A stretch of DNA of 64,000 bases. It comes from Diadema setosum (Eukaryota; Echinodermata; Echinoidea; Diadematoida; Diadematidae). The number at the start of each line of letters is the position of its first letter. The stretch's first letter is position 1. The notes under the pieces were generated by a model that was not told the origin of the DNA, ran no database searches, and saw only the letters and a list, made by a program, of their open reading frames with translations. A program made the translations under genes and the position numbers. Where the stretch lies: contig NC_092706.1 of assembly GCF_964275005.1 (NCBI RefSeq), positions 30,122,781 to 30,186,780 of the forward strand, read 5' to 3'. Shown piece after piece: positions 46,607 through 58,599 of the stretch.

Positions 46607-47600
46607 GTCATTAAGTCCTAATCACTCATACTAGTATCATGGTGATGTTGATAATAACTATGAGGAGCATGTCAGTAATTTTGCCACAGTAGTAATGACA
46701 ATATCACCAGCTGTTATTTTGTCTGTTGTTATCATCGCCTTCTCGGCTTATCACCCAAATTGTCAGATGATGGCGCATGGCGTTCCTTCGAGCTGCGCTT
46801 CGCGGTATGTACGCCCTCTACGGTACACAAATTAACGTTACTGTTTTTACCGCTGTGGAAAAAAAAAAAAAAACCATTGAATACACCGCCGTTTGAGAGT
46901 TTTTTCCGCCTTCATTTGGCACATTGTGAGTTCTCTTGAATATGTTTATGTCATTATTTGTCAGAGTACATAAACAACGGTGCATATGTCATTGAATTTT
47001 AACATGAAATCATGGCTCAGTGCTTACGGTCTACATTTTGCTCTAACGTTTACAGCCAGTGTGCACTGCACTGCGTTTTAGTCTATGGGACAAATTCATC
47101 GTAGTCCCAGGTATATCTACTGGTGTAGTGTCTATGTCTCAATGGAACAATACCATGGGAACATGCTACAAACAATGTCAATTCTGATATTTGCTTTCTC
47201 CGGTGTAGAAGATTCTAGGACGGAATTTGTAAAACACAACTTGTCCCTTGAAATGTGTTAATGTATTTTTACTTTGGCAGTGAGACTGTGTGTAAGACTA
47301 ACGTTAGAGGAGCCCTACTGGCTGGCCCTAGCCTATGCTATGCTAGCCTAGCCCGACCAGACGCTGTTACGCTATGCGAAAACAGCGTCTGACGTGCGCG
47401 GCATGCAGCCTCGAAGTGAGGAACCTCAACACAACTACAAAACTTAGGAAAATGTATACTTTTCTCCTTTAAACAGAATACTTTATTCACGTTAAATGCA
47501 TGTTTCTATTACAGAAGAATAGTCCGCCACACTGGGTCCATGGAGACCACTTGCGATAAGTCCGTGGAACAAATAACATTACACTTTCTGGCGCAATTCC
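46607..47600. other. Intergenic, nothing firm
   Basis: Mostly unique sequence becoming CpG-richer after 47300. It contains an inverted repeat GACGCTGTT/AACAGCGTC near 47361-47391. Confidence 0.3.
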
Positions 47601-47970
47601 TGACCGTCGGGCTTCGTCGTTGCAGGATTCAAAATGGCGCCTTGACTTATGCGCATGCATGACCGGATGTGCTCCAGAGCGAGCGCGTGTGCGTTGAAAG
47701 TGTTGAACAAACCTTGGCGTCTGCTACACAATAACCGTGGTATGGAGCTCAATGCTCGTCGCCCGACCAGACGCCAGCCGCCGCCAAGCCCAGTACAGTT
47801 TATAGCTGTATACTAGTAACCGTGCGTACACTGCTTGAGTGTAACAGCACGGTCGACAGCGCGACCTTTTGAAAGGGCATTCACATCACGTGACCACCCG
47901 ATATCTAAACTTGGCCTGGCGTGAAAGATTGTGTACGGTGTGGACATGCTGGATATGATGATCAATTTCG
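47600..47970 (+). promoter_or_regulatory. Candidate promoter and non-coding first exon of the zinc-finger gene
   Basis: A CpG-rich stretch holds TTCAAAATGGCGCC (YY1-like, 47630), GCGCATGCATG (NRF1-like, about 47651) and TCACGTGACC (E-box, about 47885). A strong donor follows: TTTCG|GTAAGT at 47970/47971. The ATG at 47630 opens a three-codon frame only. Splicing from 47970 to 50243 would give a 5' UTR with small upstream frames. This is inference. Confidence 0.4.
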
Positions 47971-48342
47971 GTAAGTTTCATTTTGTACATTTGAATACTG
48001 ATAGCATCAGATGTAGAATAAATATTGAAGAGTATACTCGATGGGTTTGAGGTGACAAAAATGAACGTAAGTATCAAAAGTCAAAGCTATCGTGATACGA
48101 TTACGTCGCTCTCCTAGTGGTTGGTGGTCACGCGCGTACAGCCCTGTCGCGACGTACCATGTACAGCGACTGGGCTGTGTATAGTTAATGCTAGCCTAAA
48201 CAAAAGGGCCGTGCGCGTGCCTAACGTTAGATAGAGAGGCCCTATAACTCGTTATAATTAATGCTATAATTTTACAACCACATGTGTGTGTTTTTACCAT
48301 CCTGCCTAACCCCGGGCCGTGGCGCTCCTTCACCTCACACAG

Positions 48343-49496
48343 CAGGGCTGCCAACCTTGAGTGAGAGTTTGGCGTGAGACACTGCAAGGGAGCGGAGCAA
48401 CCTCCTAGCTCCTGGCTGGTTAGACCGATTATATATAGCGCCTGGCGGCCTGCTGTGCGGCCGTACGTACTATGTATGGTTGAGGGGTCTAGATATCGCG
48501 CACGAAAATTTGTGATGCTCTTATAATAGAAATTATTCCACAATTGTACCTGAATTTCTCAATAAATATCACGAAAATGCAGAAAAATCTCCTCCCAGAA
48601 TCTCCTGATAATACGATGACGGAGTAGTGCGCTGTCGCCGTATGTATGTCGGACTTAATTTTATGCGTTCAATTTCTCGGGGTATGTAAAGGTCGCGCAG
48701 CTGCCCTATGTAGTTTCATGCATGAAATTGTCTGCCCCTCTCTGTGGCTGTATAAACGTGCTTCGGCTTTCGTACAATATTATAAATGATCGATCGAACA
48801 AATTATAAATTCTATCGGCTACGATCATACGAACGAGACAAGCGAGATGCCACGTCTAGGCTACAACATCCTTAAAAAAAAAAAAATTTAAGCTAAGGTA
48901 GGTAAATTACACGGTAAAAAATTCGAAATTTAGTGAAAAGTTTGTTTGAAATCAAAATTTCTTACCTGCTTCCTTCTCATGTTTAGCGGTTGTCAGGTAT
49001 GTTTATTCCATGGGCGTGTCGGCAAATTTTGCACTTAGTCCTACACGTAATATTGCTTGCTATACGCAGTTACGCTATGTGCGATCATGAAGTCCCTGCG
49101 CGAGACCTAGTACCTTTACTATACACAGTCAGTGTATGTTAAGTGATGTAAAGCACACGTCATAGCCATACATGTACTGTAATTTGCCCAAAGTACAAGC
49201 TGCGCTCACGTGGTATAGGTAGAAACCAATCGTAATCCAATAGCTCGTCTTTGCGTGCGAACTGAAAACGATTATTATTGGTTAAGCTTTTAACCCGCGC
49301 AGGAAAATCTTGAAATTTTGGGCTTGGGCATATCGATATTCGGAATATCAGAGAATTTAGAGATATATTTATTTTTGTAGTCATGTACATTCCATTTTGG
49401 GGGTTTAGCGTGAGATTTTGTTTATCAGAGTGAGACAGTCAAAATTGGTTGAATTGCGTGAGTCTCACGCTCAATGCGTGAGAGTTGGCAGCCCTG
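48343..49496. mobile_element. 1.15-kb non-autonomous TIR element (CAGGGCTGCCAAC ends)
   Basis: It starts CAGGGCTGCCAACCTTGAGT and ends GAGAGTTGGCAGCCCTG, with CACAG on both sides. Subterminal words GTGAGACACTG and GCGTGAGTCTCACGC recur. The ends resemble hAT-type termini. No transposase frame is visible. It lies upstream of the first coding exon of the zinc-finger gene. Confidence 0.75.
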
Positions 49497-50246
49497 CACA
49501 GTTATAATGTGAAAGTGCCCTGAGTCAGAAGAGTGCTAGACATCTAGAATACCTCTGTACGATGAAAAAAAAAAATTGCGCCTCTATATAAGCAAAGAGC
49601 GATCGGACGCCACACAATGTCACGCAGCAAGAGTGCCTGATCAAAAGGCTACACTGCTACTGACTAGCGAATACGAAAATACGATCGTCGATTGGGCAAC
49701 TCAAACTGAGGCCAGTGAGGGAGATTTATTTGATTTGATATGATATATTAATTTTGAATTATTTGCAATAAAATGAAAATAATATCTAGGGTAAAATTTG
49801 GAAATTTAAAGAAATTTTATGAATATAGATTTGGCATTTAAATATTCCTTGAGGAATGATAAATGCCAAATAAATTCAAATAACAACAACAATAACAACA
49901 GCGCAAGTGCAGAGGTTTCAAATCCGTCCTACAGAGCAGTTGTCGTTCTTGCAGATCCCTCCTGACCGAATCATTTAAAGTCATCGATTTGGACACAAAT
50001 GGACTACATCGGTATATATTCAAATTGAGAATTTATGGTCATCCACTGAGTTACAACGGTAGATCAGCTCTTTGTATGTTGTGATTATATTAAAGCCTCA
50101 AACTCAGAGCCAGATGCTTGCAAATGCATGAGAAAGCAAAAGATCAAGTCTTACTAAATAATTGTTATATTTGAATCAGTAGCAATTTTCACATGAGTTA
50201 TAGGTTGCAAATATAACATGTTTTCCTGATCTCTCCCTACAGGAAA

Positions 50247-51615
50247 ATGGGGCTTGGTGGTAGAAAATCAGATACCAGTCGGAAGAAAAAGCACAGCATC
50301 ACTGTCAGTCCTGCTGACCTTCCAAGGTTGAAGGTCATCAGAGAAGGGGCAAAGTGTAAAGACAACAATGAAGTGTTTAAATGGATGCTCGTTCTTGCAG
50401 AGAAGTACCTTGGGTAAGTGATTAAAATAAAATAATACCCAAAAAAACACAAAACAAAACAAAACAAACTCTTATTGACAATTTGGGACCTGGTATACCA
50501 GGTTCCCATGTATGAGTTCCATGCCATGGGAACCTGGTATCGGGTTCCCGTAAGGAATTGGTTAAGAACAATAATACCAATGTACATTTTGCATGACAGT
50601 GATTTGATTCCTTTTGACTGATTCAAGGAAATTATGTAATATATCTTTTTATGACTAAAATTGATGATGAGTGTGATGTAAGCAATGTCATGTTCTGTTC
50701 TTCACCAAAATGACTGTGTCTTGGTTATTACATTCTGTGTCAAATGATTTCTATGTATTTTTTTTTTTTTGGTAATTTGTAAATGTATTCAAGTTTTATT
50801 TAAGTTCATTGCCCTAACATCAGCGTCTTTTCTTTCAAGTCAGGGTTGCCTCGGCATGACTTCTATCTGAAACATCTAATGTGAGTGTTTTTAAATGATA
50901 TGCAGAGTGGACACAGTTGGTGCTAGTTCATCCACGACAGAGAATCTTCCAGAGGAAGCTAGGCTGACTGAAATTCCTGTATCAGATCTAAAGATGGATG
51001 GAGAAGAGACTGAAGACCTTGCATCTGAAAAAGATGATGGAAGAACAGAAGATATTGTCAGTAATGCTGCAAAAGCCATCAGAGAAGACCTAGAGAAGGA
51101 AGGAGGTTTGTTAGTCATTTTCTCCACTTAGTTCTAGCTTAGCATTATTATTATTATTATCATTTATTCGACCAGGTAAAGAATATAGGATACATATCAT
51201 AAACATTACAAACATGAAACAAAAACCAGGATGAACATTACAAAGGAATACACACTGTACTGTACATGTTACGCAAAATGAAAATGAAATAAAAGGAGAC
51301 AACGTGAAGGTCAGGGCACACAAAAGTAAAGACATTGACTGTTGCCCGTAGGCATGTGAGCCCACACATGTTGCCCCTAAGAAACATTTAACAATAGAGT
51401 CCCAAGTATACTCGGGACTCCTCCTCAACAGGTTAAATCTACAATTTGTCCTCATACGTTGTGTGAGGATTTTGTTCTTCATAGTTTTATCAGATTTGAT
51501 TACTTTCAAAATAGAATGCTACATATGTGTATGTACATGTATGTCACTGTCATTAAAATTTAAAGTAGAAAGATTGTATGAAATTTTTAAACAAAATAAG
51601 TTGTGAAAGTGTTCA

Positions 51616-51662
<47 letters not shown>

Positions 51663-54600
51663 CATTTGTTCTTCATAACTTAAAGAATTTAGAAGGTAGC
51701 AGGTTTTTCAAACAACAGAATAGCTTTAGTTTTGTATCACATTTAGACTGATACTGACATATGATTTAAGAGATGAAAATGTGACCTGCTACAACAAAAG
51801 GATCCTTAAGTTGCTAACGGGTGAGCCAAGAAAATCGAGTTTGAAGTCAGATCATCAAAATCCGTCAAAACATTTTGATTTCTGTTTTTGACATAATGTT
51901 GTAGTCTAATGTATCTTCTGTTGTCAGTGCGTGGCATCCTGGTTACTGATTGGTCATGCATAGACCGCTGGCGCTAAGCCTGAATGAACATCGCAGAAGT
52001 TGCTAGGAGCGTATCTTCTACTGTCAAACGGCAGAAACTGTCTTGCTTCCCCTTGATCATGATAGCGTAGGAAGGAAAACTTTGAATGTGATTTTCTCGA
52101 AACGCTGATTTTGAGACCACTCTACATGCGCTAATAAAATCATCGATATCTCCGCGACCGAGTACTTTTATGAGTCATGTTTTATATGACATTTATGTGG
52201 AAGAGTAAGGGAATGATGTCATGTCATTTTCAGAAAATTGTCCTCCCCGACTTTCAGATCCTTTCGTTGCAGCGGGTCACAAATGCTTGCATAATTGGGA
52301 GAGATTATACTCTTTTGCTGTGTCTCAGTCTTTACCCTGTAATGACAAACAGGTCAAAAATGAAAATACCAAAATCAAGCATTGTAAAGATGCCTTTTGC
52401 CGTCACACTCCCAGACAGTATCAAAATCATACTACTTTCTTTTAATTCATATTGTAAAATACAATCATGGCTAACAGTTCATTTCTGATCCAAGAATGTT
52501 GCATATGTTTGTGTTACAATACTACCTCATGTAACTGTTGTAGGAAATGGACTTCAAAATTTTCAAAAATTTTTCCTGAAGGTGCACACAGTAAGTTATT
52601 AATTATTGTATCTCAGTATAGTATCACATGTATTGTTTTCTTCTTCTTCTTCTTTTGTTACTGTTATTTTGGTTTTGAATTGTCCTAATGCTAGCGTGTT
52701 TTTTAGTCATTTTGTACACCCGTATGAATAGCACCATTGCGCTTAGAAACACCAGTATGACGCGCCATATAAATGCTATTATTATTATTAAAATGTTGCA
52801 CATGATTTGTCACCAGATGAGGAGATTCCTCCTGCTGAGAAATTTGATGTGATCGTCTCAGAAGTTGGCAGCACACTGCAGCTCTTGGATGGTGAGAAGG
52901 AAGGATTGGAGAACTCCAGCTCTCAGGAGGAGGTGAGATTTTTCTCAAAATGTGAAAATGAAATGCTAGAGCATTATTCAGAGACAACACAGATAAGGAA
53001 GTTCATTTCCTGTAAACTATAGCTCCACAGTTCAACCAGGGCCCCATTTTGTAAAAGATGTTAGGATAGTAACTCTTGCCAGAGTGGCAACTTCCAATAG
53101 CAACAGCCAATCGGGAAGCTGGATTCTCGTTGTTACCATGACAATTGCCATTCCGGCAAGAGTTGCTATAGTATCAACTTTTTATGAAATGGGGTCCAGG
53201 TTTAAACAGTCCTTTTTGTGAAGGTCATTTGTGCTTAAATATCTAGATGTACTCAAAGAGAATCAGAGAAGCCAAAGTTTCTACACCACATTAGTTACTC
53301 ATATTTTCATTTCTTTGTCTGAACTAACAGATAATCCAATCTATCTTGCCTTACATGTAGATCAGAATTTGAATATTATCCATGACTAGTTTGACTAAAA
53401 TCCCAGTTAAAAGGCTCACTGTACAGTTATGCCTTAATTTTATGCGTAAAATCACACAATAATGGCTGCCTCCTTTCAGAGTGTATTAAAAAACAGGTGA
53501 CAAAATAATTCCTGACTCATTTTATTGACTGTCAGTAAATTCTTTGTCTCCCTGTGCAGGAGGGAGCTGAGAAAGCAGCAGACTCAAAGACAAGACCACG
53601 GCGTAGCAGGCGAGTTCGTCAAAGCAAAGAAGGTCGGTTTAAATGCAGCATGTGTCCCTTCAGATACCCAACCAAGGAAGCTGTCTTGCAGCATGAGGAA
53701 ACACATGGCCGCAAAGTTCAAGTTTGTGAGAAATGTGACAAGGAGTTTGTTAATGTTGATGCCCTGAAGGCGCACATCCGTTTTGTGCATGACAAGAAAT
53801 TTGACTGCAGTGACTGTGACAAAAAGTTTGGTACAAAGTACCTCTTGATGCAGCACCGGCGATCCCACACAGGAGAGAAGCCATTTGTATGTGAGACATG
53901 TAACAAGGGTTTCACCACCTCCTCTTCATTGAAGGCTCACATGGAGAGTCACAATGTCAGCCGCTCCTACCTCTGCCATGAATGTGGTGCTGCATACCGC
54001 CGGAGGGACTGTCTCAAACAGCACATCCTCCGATGCCACAAAACAGAAGATGAGTTTCAGTGTGAGATGTGTGGCAAGAGTTTTAAATATCGTGAGTCTC
54101 TTAAGAACCATTTGGAGCACCACAAGAACTCAGACCAAGGCAAGTACCCGTATCAGTGCCATCTTTGTGGCAAGGGATACACCCTCGCTGTCACGCTTCG
54201 TCGACACATGAACTCACATGAAACTGTCTTCCAGTGTGACGTTTGCAATCGGCAGTTTAGTCATCGGCATCACCTCAAACGACATTCCATCGTACACACT
54301 GGAGAACGCCCCTTTGTGTGTGGGTACTGTGATAGGACGTTTGGTCTACGCACAACATTACTGACCCATCTCCGTCTCCATACGGGAGAAAAACCTTACA
54401 AGTGTAAGATGTGTCCCATTGCCTTTCGACGTAACTACAGCTTGAAAAATCACATGAAAAAGGCACATGGGATTGAAGTACCGAACCGCAGCCCTGGTTC
54501 TCTACCACTGAAGGACAGTAACCAAGATAACGTACCCACAGAGGTGATGATGGAACTTCAGCTTCAACAGGAGGAGACGGGAACACAGAAGGAGCTCATT

Positions 54601-54984
54601 CCAGAGACAGTGCCCATCCACATCTTGCAGCAGATTGACCCAGATGGAAATGTGGACCAGCAGACAGTGACATACAGCACATCTGCAGAGGGAGCTGTGG
54701 TGGCCAGTGAGTTGGTAGACAGTGCTGAGAGCCAGCAAGCTGTCATGACTCTAGCTAACATGTCGCACCAACTCATGAACATGCAGCAAATGGAAGAGTT
54801 GCAGCAACAGGTGCAACAACAGATTCAACAAGCTGAAGAGGTGCAGCAACAAGTACAAGAGGTGCACATCCAGCAGCTAGAGGATGGGACTCAGACCGTG
54901 GAGTACAAATATGTCACGTTTCCCGTCAATTTCACCTCAATTCCTACCTCAGAAGCAGAGCCTCAGGATGCCATTATTCAATGA
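50247..54984 (+). CDS. C2H2 zinc-finger protein, ten fingers, Gln-rich tail
   Basis: Coding exons: 50247-50413, 50906-51105, 52817-52932, 53560-54984. Phases match and total 1908 nt (635 residues). The exon 2 donor is GTTTGT, weak but in phase. Start: ATG in GAAAATGGGG just inside the first coding exon. The N-terminus (LPRLKVIREGAKCKDNNEVF, KWMLVLAEKYLG) is a short conserved-looking helix region with no name I can give, then an acidic segment. The last exon has ten C2H2 fingers, first FKCSMCPFRYPTKEAVLQH and last YKCKMCPIAFRRNYSLKNH. Finger 3-4 and 8-10 linkers are HTGEKPF/HTGERPF/HTGEKPY; others are shorter. The tail is Gln-rich (QQVQQQIQQAEEVQQQVQ), typical of activation or oligomerisation regions. 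Probably a nuclear DNA-binding regulator; orthology is not resolved. Confidence 0.92.
51389..51436 (+). mobile_element. TTAA mini-MITE fragment (AACCCGTTGAGGACG family)
   Basis: AAGTATACTCGGGACTCCTC then CTCAACAGGTTAA matches the right half of copies at 4346 and 8819. The left half is missing. Confidence 0.5.
51619..51659. repeat. Poly-T tract
   Basis: About 41 T in intron 2 of the zinc-finger gene. Confidence 0.95.
51781..52280. mobile_element. 500-bp TIR element (GTGACCYGCTACAACAAAAGG ends), copy 1
   Basis: Left end GTGACCTGCTACAACAAAAG, right end CTTTCGTTGCAGCGGGTCAC: inverted repeats of about 26 bp. Interior landmarks are TTACTGATTGGTCATGCATA, GACCGCTGGCGCTAAG and CCCCTTGATCATGATAG, shared in order with 58600-59177. 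No coding. Confidence 0.85.
52700..52796 (+). mobile_element. SINE/LINE 3' tail fragment
   Basis: CATTGCGCTTAGAAACACC, GCGCCATATAAATGCTATT and an (ATT)n tail are typical of SINE or L2/CR1-type 3' ends in invertebrate deuterostomes. It lies just upstream of zinc-finger exon 3. Confidence 0.5.
53035..53203. mobile_element. Palindromic MITE (GGGCCCCATTTTGTAAAAG ends)
   Basis: The two halves pair: CCAGGGCCCCATTTTGTAAA against TTTATGAAATGGGGTCCAGG, then AGTAACTCTTGCCAGAGTGG against CCATTCCGGCAAGAGTTGCT. About 170 bp, in intron 3 of the zinc-finger gene. Confidence 0.8.
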
Positions 54985-55514
54985 GAAAAGGTTTTTGGTT
55001 AATAGTCCACATTCTCTTGAAATGGGGTTGTAGTGTACCCAAGATGTGAGCATCTGTTTTGTGCATTAACTGGTATTCAACCATAATTTAAGTGAAATGT
55101 CATGAGCCTAAATAATAATCTATTTTGTAAAATGTGATATTTTGCTAGGCATGGCTCTAAGTATTTGGATTACATCTAATTCATCTACGTAAGGGTCATT
55201 CCAGTACTTTGATGAACTATTGTGTATTAGCTTCCCCTAGCATTCAGACAATATGGGCATTTGCAGTCTGAAGCTGTATTTCTGAGAAGCTGAAAGCACC
55301 CAGAGCAGGAAATGAGACTTTGAACCAGTCTGTTCACTGCTGGCATGCACAAGTGTGCATATATACAGTATTTAGTAGACACTTGGTTCTATATATTGAC
55401 ACAGAATGTATTGCAAATTTTCGCATATAATTATAATAACTTTGGTGTGGCAAAATAATGAAACATTTGTTGCATTGCTGTGCCTCTATTAATTTAAAAC
55501 ACTCGTAATGCATG
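54985..55514 (+). other. Zinc-finger gene 3' UTR and flank
   Basis: No canonical AATAAA is close to the stop; AATAAT at about 55112 is the nearest variant. No other feature is seen. Confidence 0.35.
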
Positions 55515-55916
55515 TTAAAGGCGCATAGTCCTGGTAGTGTAGAGGGCGCTGTTGATGATATTGCCGAAGTTGCGCTGTCATCAAGAGTAAAGCGCGTAGG
55601 TGTTGCTAAGTAATGTTGCCTTCGTTGCCTTCCCTGCACATCACGCAGTCTGTAGTAATGCCAGGGTGCGTGCATAAGTGCTTCTTATTATGACATCACA
55701 AAAGAATTTTGCTAAAGCGGTCATCCCCACTCAGCCGAATCATGAGCTGAACTGTGATCGGACCACTGACTACAGTGGATCGGACTTCTTTGAATTGAGG
55801 AAGTGGGTCACAGCGTAAGCGCTAAAGAGGCGTCGATAGCGTAGGTCTCTATGGGAAGCTTGCGCCGTGCGCCCGCATACGCATTTGACTATACCACCGG
55901 GACCATGTGCCTTTAA
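55515..55916. mobile_element. TTAA-flanked MITE (AGGCGCATAGTCC family)
   Basis: TTAA at both ends (55515 and 55913). Inverted ends AGGCGCATAGTCCTGGTAGT and ACCACCGGGACCATGTGCCT. The interior is CpG-rich with no frame of interest. Confidence 0.85.
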
Positions 55917-57130
55917 GTGTTAGCATAATGTAATCTCAGTTTGCAGTTCATACCAATACACGTACGTGTATTTGAAATGGTATTGTCGGAGCCCATTCAT
56001 ATTCATCATGAGTAAAAAATGCAAGAATGAAGAGTAAAACCATTTGTGGACAAGATGTCATACCGAATATGTCCCCTTGACATACGTGTGTGAATGGGTA
56101 AATGTACCTTGCGATGCTGAGATCTAGCAAAGAACAGTGCTGATACTGACGAGACTCCCCTGAGTAAATAATATCATGTTTTTATCATCTTCGTTATTAT
56201 AATTACCACCATTCAAAGTCCAATGCTGTCTCTTACCATTCAGCGGTAAATTTTTGGGAAAACGTGGAATTCACCCCTCCCGTTCTTTAACATTGTTTGC
56301 ATTGATACACGATTATCTGAAAGGCGAGCAGTAACTCTCCCTCCTACAACAATGTACTCTTCTAGTGAATATCAGGAGTCTAGAACTTGTCGTCATTTGC
56401 ACCGAGTTCAATAGTGAAAGTTTCCATGTATTGTCAGCTTCAGTCTTCTGCGATTAATATTTTGATGAGAGTACAGTCAAACCTATCAAGTGGCCACCCA
56501 ATGAGATGAAGATTGGCCGTTATAGACAGGTGGCAGCTTAGGCAGGTTTGAATTTAGATTGTGTCCCTGGTGTCTGTCTACTGGTACACTTCTTCATCCC
56601 ATCCTTAATCAGAAAGGAAACTTACAAAGCATTGGTAACCTGTGATAAAGGCAGTGATGACACTTTGTGTACTCTACTCTGGTTGTTTTCCTTGACTCAG
56701 TTCAGTTAATGTTGAGTTTAACTTAGCTCAAAGAATCAAAGATTGCACTCTTCTTCTATGCTGCTTTTTCTCTTGTGTTAGTCTCACTCTTGTTTCATAT
56801 GGTTTGTCAGTTTATTTGTATTTATTTTATAGCTTAATTAAAGACCCAGTAGCACTGGCTTTTATGGGTGGCCCATTTAAACTAACCTCCATTCCATGCC
56901 CACAGGGGTACACAAACAGCGCCCATCAGGGAATATGTGCCCGATATTGTACATTCAGTGGTATCAGTCGACTCAGGTTGAGATTGTTTGGCTGTGTGTG
57001 TACTTGTACGTAGAGATCAGTGGTAAAACTGAACACAATTACAATTGTACCGGGTAGTTGCAGGGATTCTCAAATATTTCCGAGCCAGGCCAGCCTTCTC
57101 ACTCCATGGTATCCCCATGCTGCTGGGTCT
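55917..57130. other. Intergenic, nothing recognised apart from a small repeat fragment
   Basis: 56471-56552 holds GTACAGTCAAACCT to GGCAGGTTTGAA with GTTATAGACAGGTGGC, a short relative of the element at 62756. Otherwise unassigned. Confidence 0.4.
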
Positions 57131-57702
57131 TTACAGGACAAGTTCACCTTCATAAACATAAGGACTGAAAAAATGTAGCAATATCAGTAGAACATATTAT
57201 TGAAAGTTTAAGGAAAATCAGACAATCCGTTCAAAAATTAAGAATTTTTGAAGTTTTTGTGCAGTCACCGCTGGATAAGAAGACTACTGCAGCGTATGAT
57301 GTCACATGAGTACAACAATATAAGGAAAATATAAAGAGAATTTCACAAAATTTCATCTTTGAAAAATGTACACATTTCCTTGACTCGTTACTGACATACA
57401 TGTATGTTATGGGTAATATTATTCCCCCTGCCTTTAAAAAGAGGCAAGTCAATTGCTCTTTTATTATGCGAAAAAAGTGAAAATATGTTAAATTTTCTTT
57501 ACATTTTCTTTATATTGTTGTACGCATATGACATCACAAGCTGTAGTAGTCTCCTCATCCAGCAGTGCCAACACAAAAATTAAAAAAATTTATAACTTTT
57601 GCATAGATTGTCTAATTTTCCTCAAACTTTCACTGATGTGTTCTACTAATATTGCTGCATTCTCTCAATCCTTATGTTTATGAAGATGAACTTGTCCTTT
57701 AA
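57131..57702. mobile_element. TTAA foldback MITE (AGGACAAGTTCACC family), copy 2
   Basis: Left TTACAGGACAAGTTCACC (TTAA changed to TTAC), right GAACTTGTCCTTTAA. The same long inverted ends as copy 1 at 9376. Confidence 0.9.
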
Positions 57703-57711
57703 GACCACCCT

Positions 57712-57842
57712 ATCCTTTGAAGGGTTGCTGCTTCTTTTTGAAAGGATATATTTTGATGTATTTTGAAGGGTTCAGCTGCTTTTGAAGGGTTGCTTTTGAA
57801 GGGTTGCTGCTTCTTTTTGAAAGGATATATTTTGATGTAAAA
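57712..57842. repeat. Tandem repeat of GAAGGGTTGCTGCTTC-type units
   Basis: TTTGAAGGGTTGCTGCTTCT followed by TTTTGAAAGGATATATTTTG occurs twice, with two shorter partial units between. Confidence 0.85.
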
Positions 57843-57895
57843 AGTAAATTACTTCATGATAGGTTGTTGGCATTGATGCATGGCAGACACAATAC

Positions 57896-58266
57896 AGCAA
57901 CTAGAAAAGCACACGGAGAGCACAGACCTCCGCCAAGCCAGTTTCCACCCAAAAAGATTTTTCCACCCTTACCCGCAGGCAATTTCTAAAAATAAAAGCT
58001 TTTTGTTTACGTCATTGCATGGCTCCTTGAACCGGGCAAAGCGCGCGCTTTAGTGCACGTATCTAAACCTCCAGTACGCGCAGCTAGAACTCCGAGTTCA
58101 TTGACCTTATTTGCCAAAATATGAAAAATCCTCCAGAAATTCATAAAAATTCAAGGATCACTACCAAAATTGAATGAGGTGTTCCTTGTGTCAATATCGA
58201 CATTTCATGCAAGTTACATTTTAATCCATACACAACTTTTTGAGTTATTTTGCAAACAGACAAACC
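57896..58266 (+). mobile_element. ACCTCCGCCAAGG-type repeat, copy 3
   Basis: CTAGAAAAGCACACGGAGAG, GACCTCCGCCAAGCCAG, GAGTTCATTGACCTTATTTG, GAGGTGTTCCTTGTGTCA and TTTTGCAAACAGACAAACC occur in the same order as in copy 2. Confidence 0.7.
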
Positions 58267-58267
58267 A

Positions 58268-58511
58268 ATGGCTGAGATATCCCAAAAAGTGATAATAATA
58301 AAAGACTACAGGCCACGCCTTTTATAGGATCTCTTTGTTTCATCTTATTTTTGGATATCTCAGCCATTTCAAAACCGATTTTCATCAAATAAACTTTTGA
58401 TACCGCTTAGAATTGCATGCTCTTTGACATCTCATAGAGTGGTGTCTGAATATCTCGCAAAACGTTAAAAGCTAAATCCTCACCTTGACCAGAACTGTAA
58501 ACACCCTTTAA
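58268..58511. mobile_element. Right-hand part of a TTAA hairpin MITE (AGGGTGTGTACAG family)
   Basis: Matches 35805-36188 from its centre to its right end: CTCAGCCATTTCAAAACCG, ATGCTCTTTGACATCTCATA, CAGAACTGTAAACACCCTTTAA. Confidence 0.8.
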
Positions 58512-58599
58512 CCCTAAAAGGGCCAGGCTTCTTGGACCGGGGGGGAATGGATTGGGGCAGATTCCCCCCCCCCCCCCCCCCCGGCCTTTTTAGGGTTAA
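58508..58599. mobile_element. TTAA mini-hairpin with C19 tract
   Basis: Ends TTAACCCTAAAAGGGCC and GGCCTTTTTAGGGTTAA pair exactly apart from one base. The loop holds G7 and C19 (58564-58582) runs. It shares its left TTAA with the preceding MITE. Confidence 0.75.

Noticed and set aside
47630-47641. ATGGCGCC as the zinc-finger gene start
   Set aside because: It meets a TGA after three codons. The frame of the fingers is continuous from the ATG at 50247.
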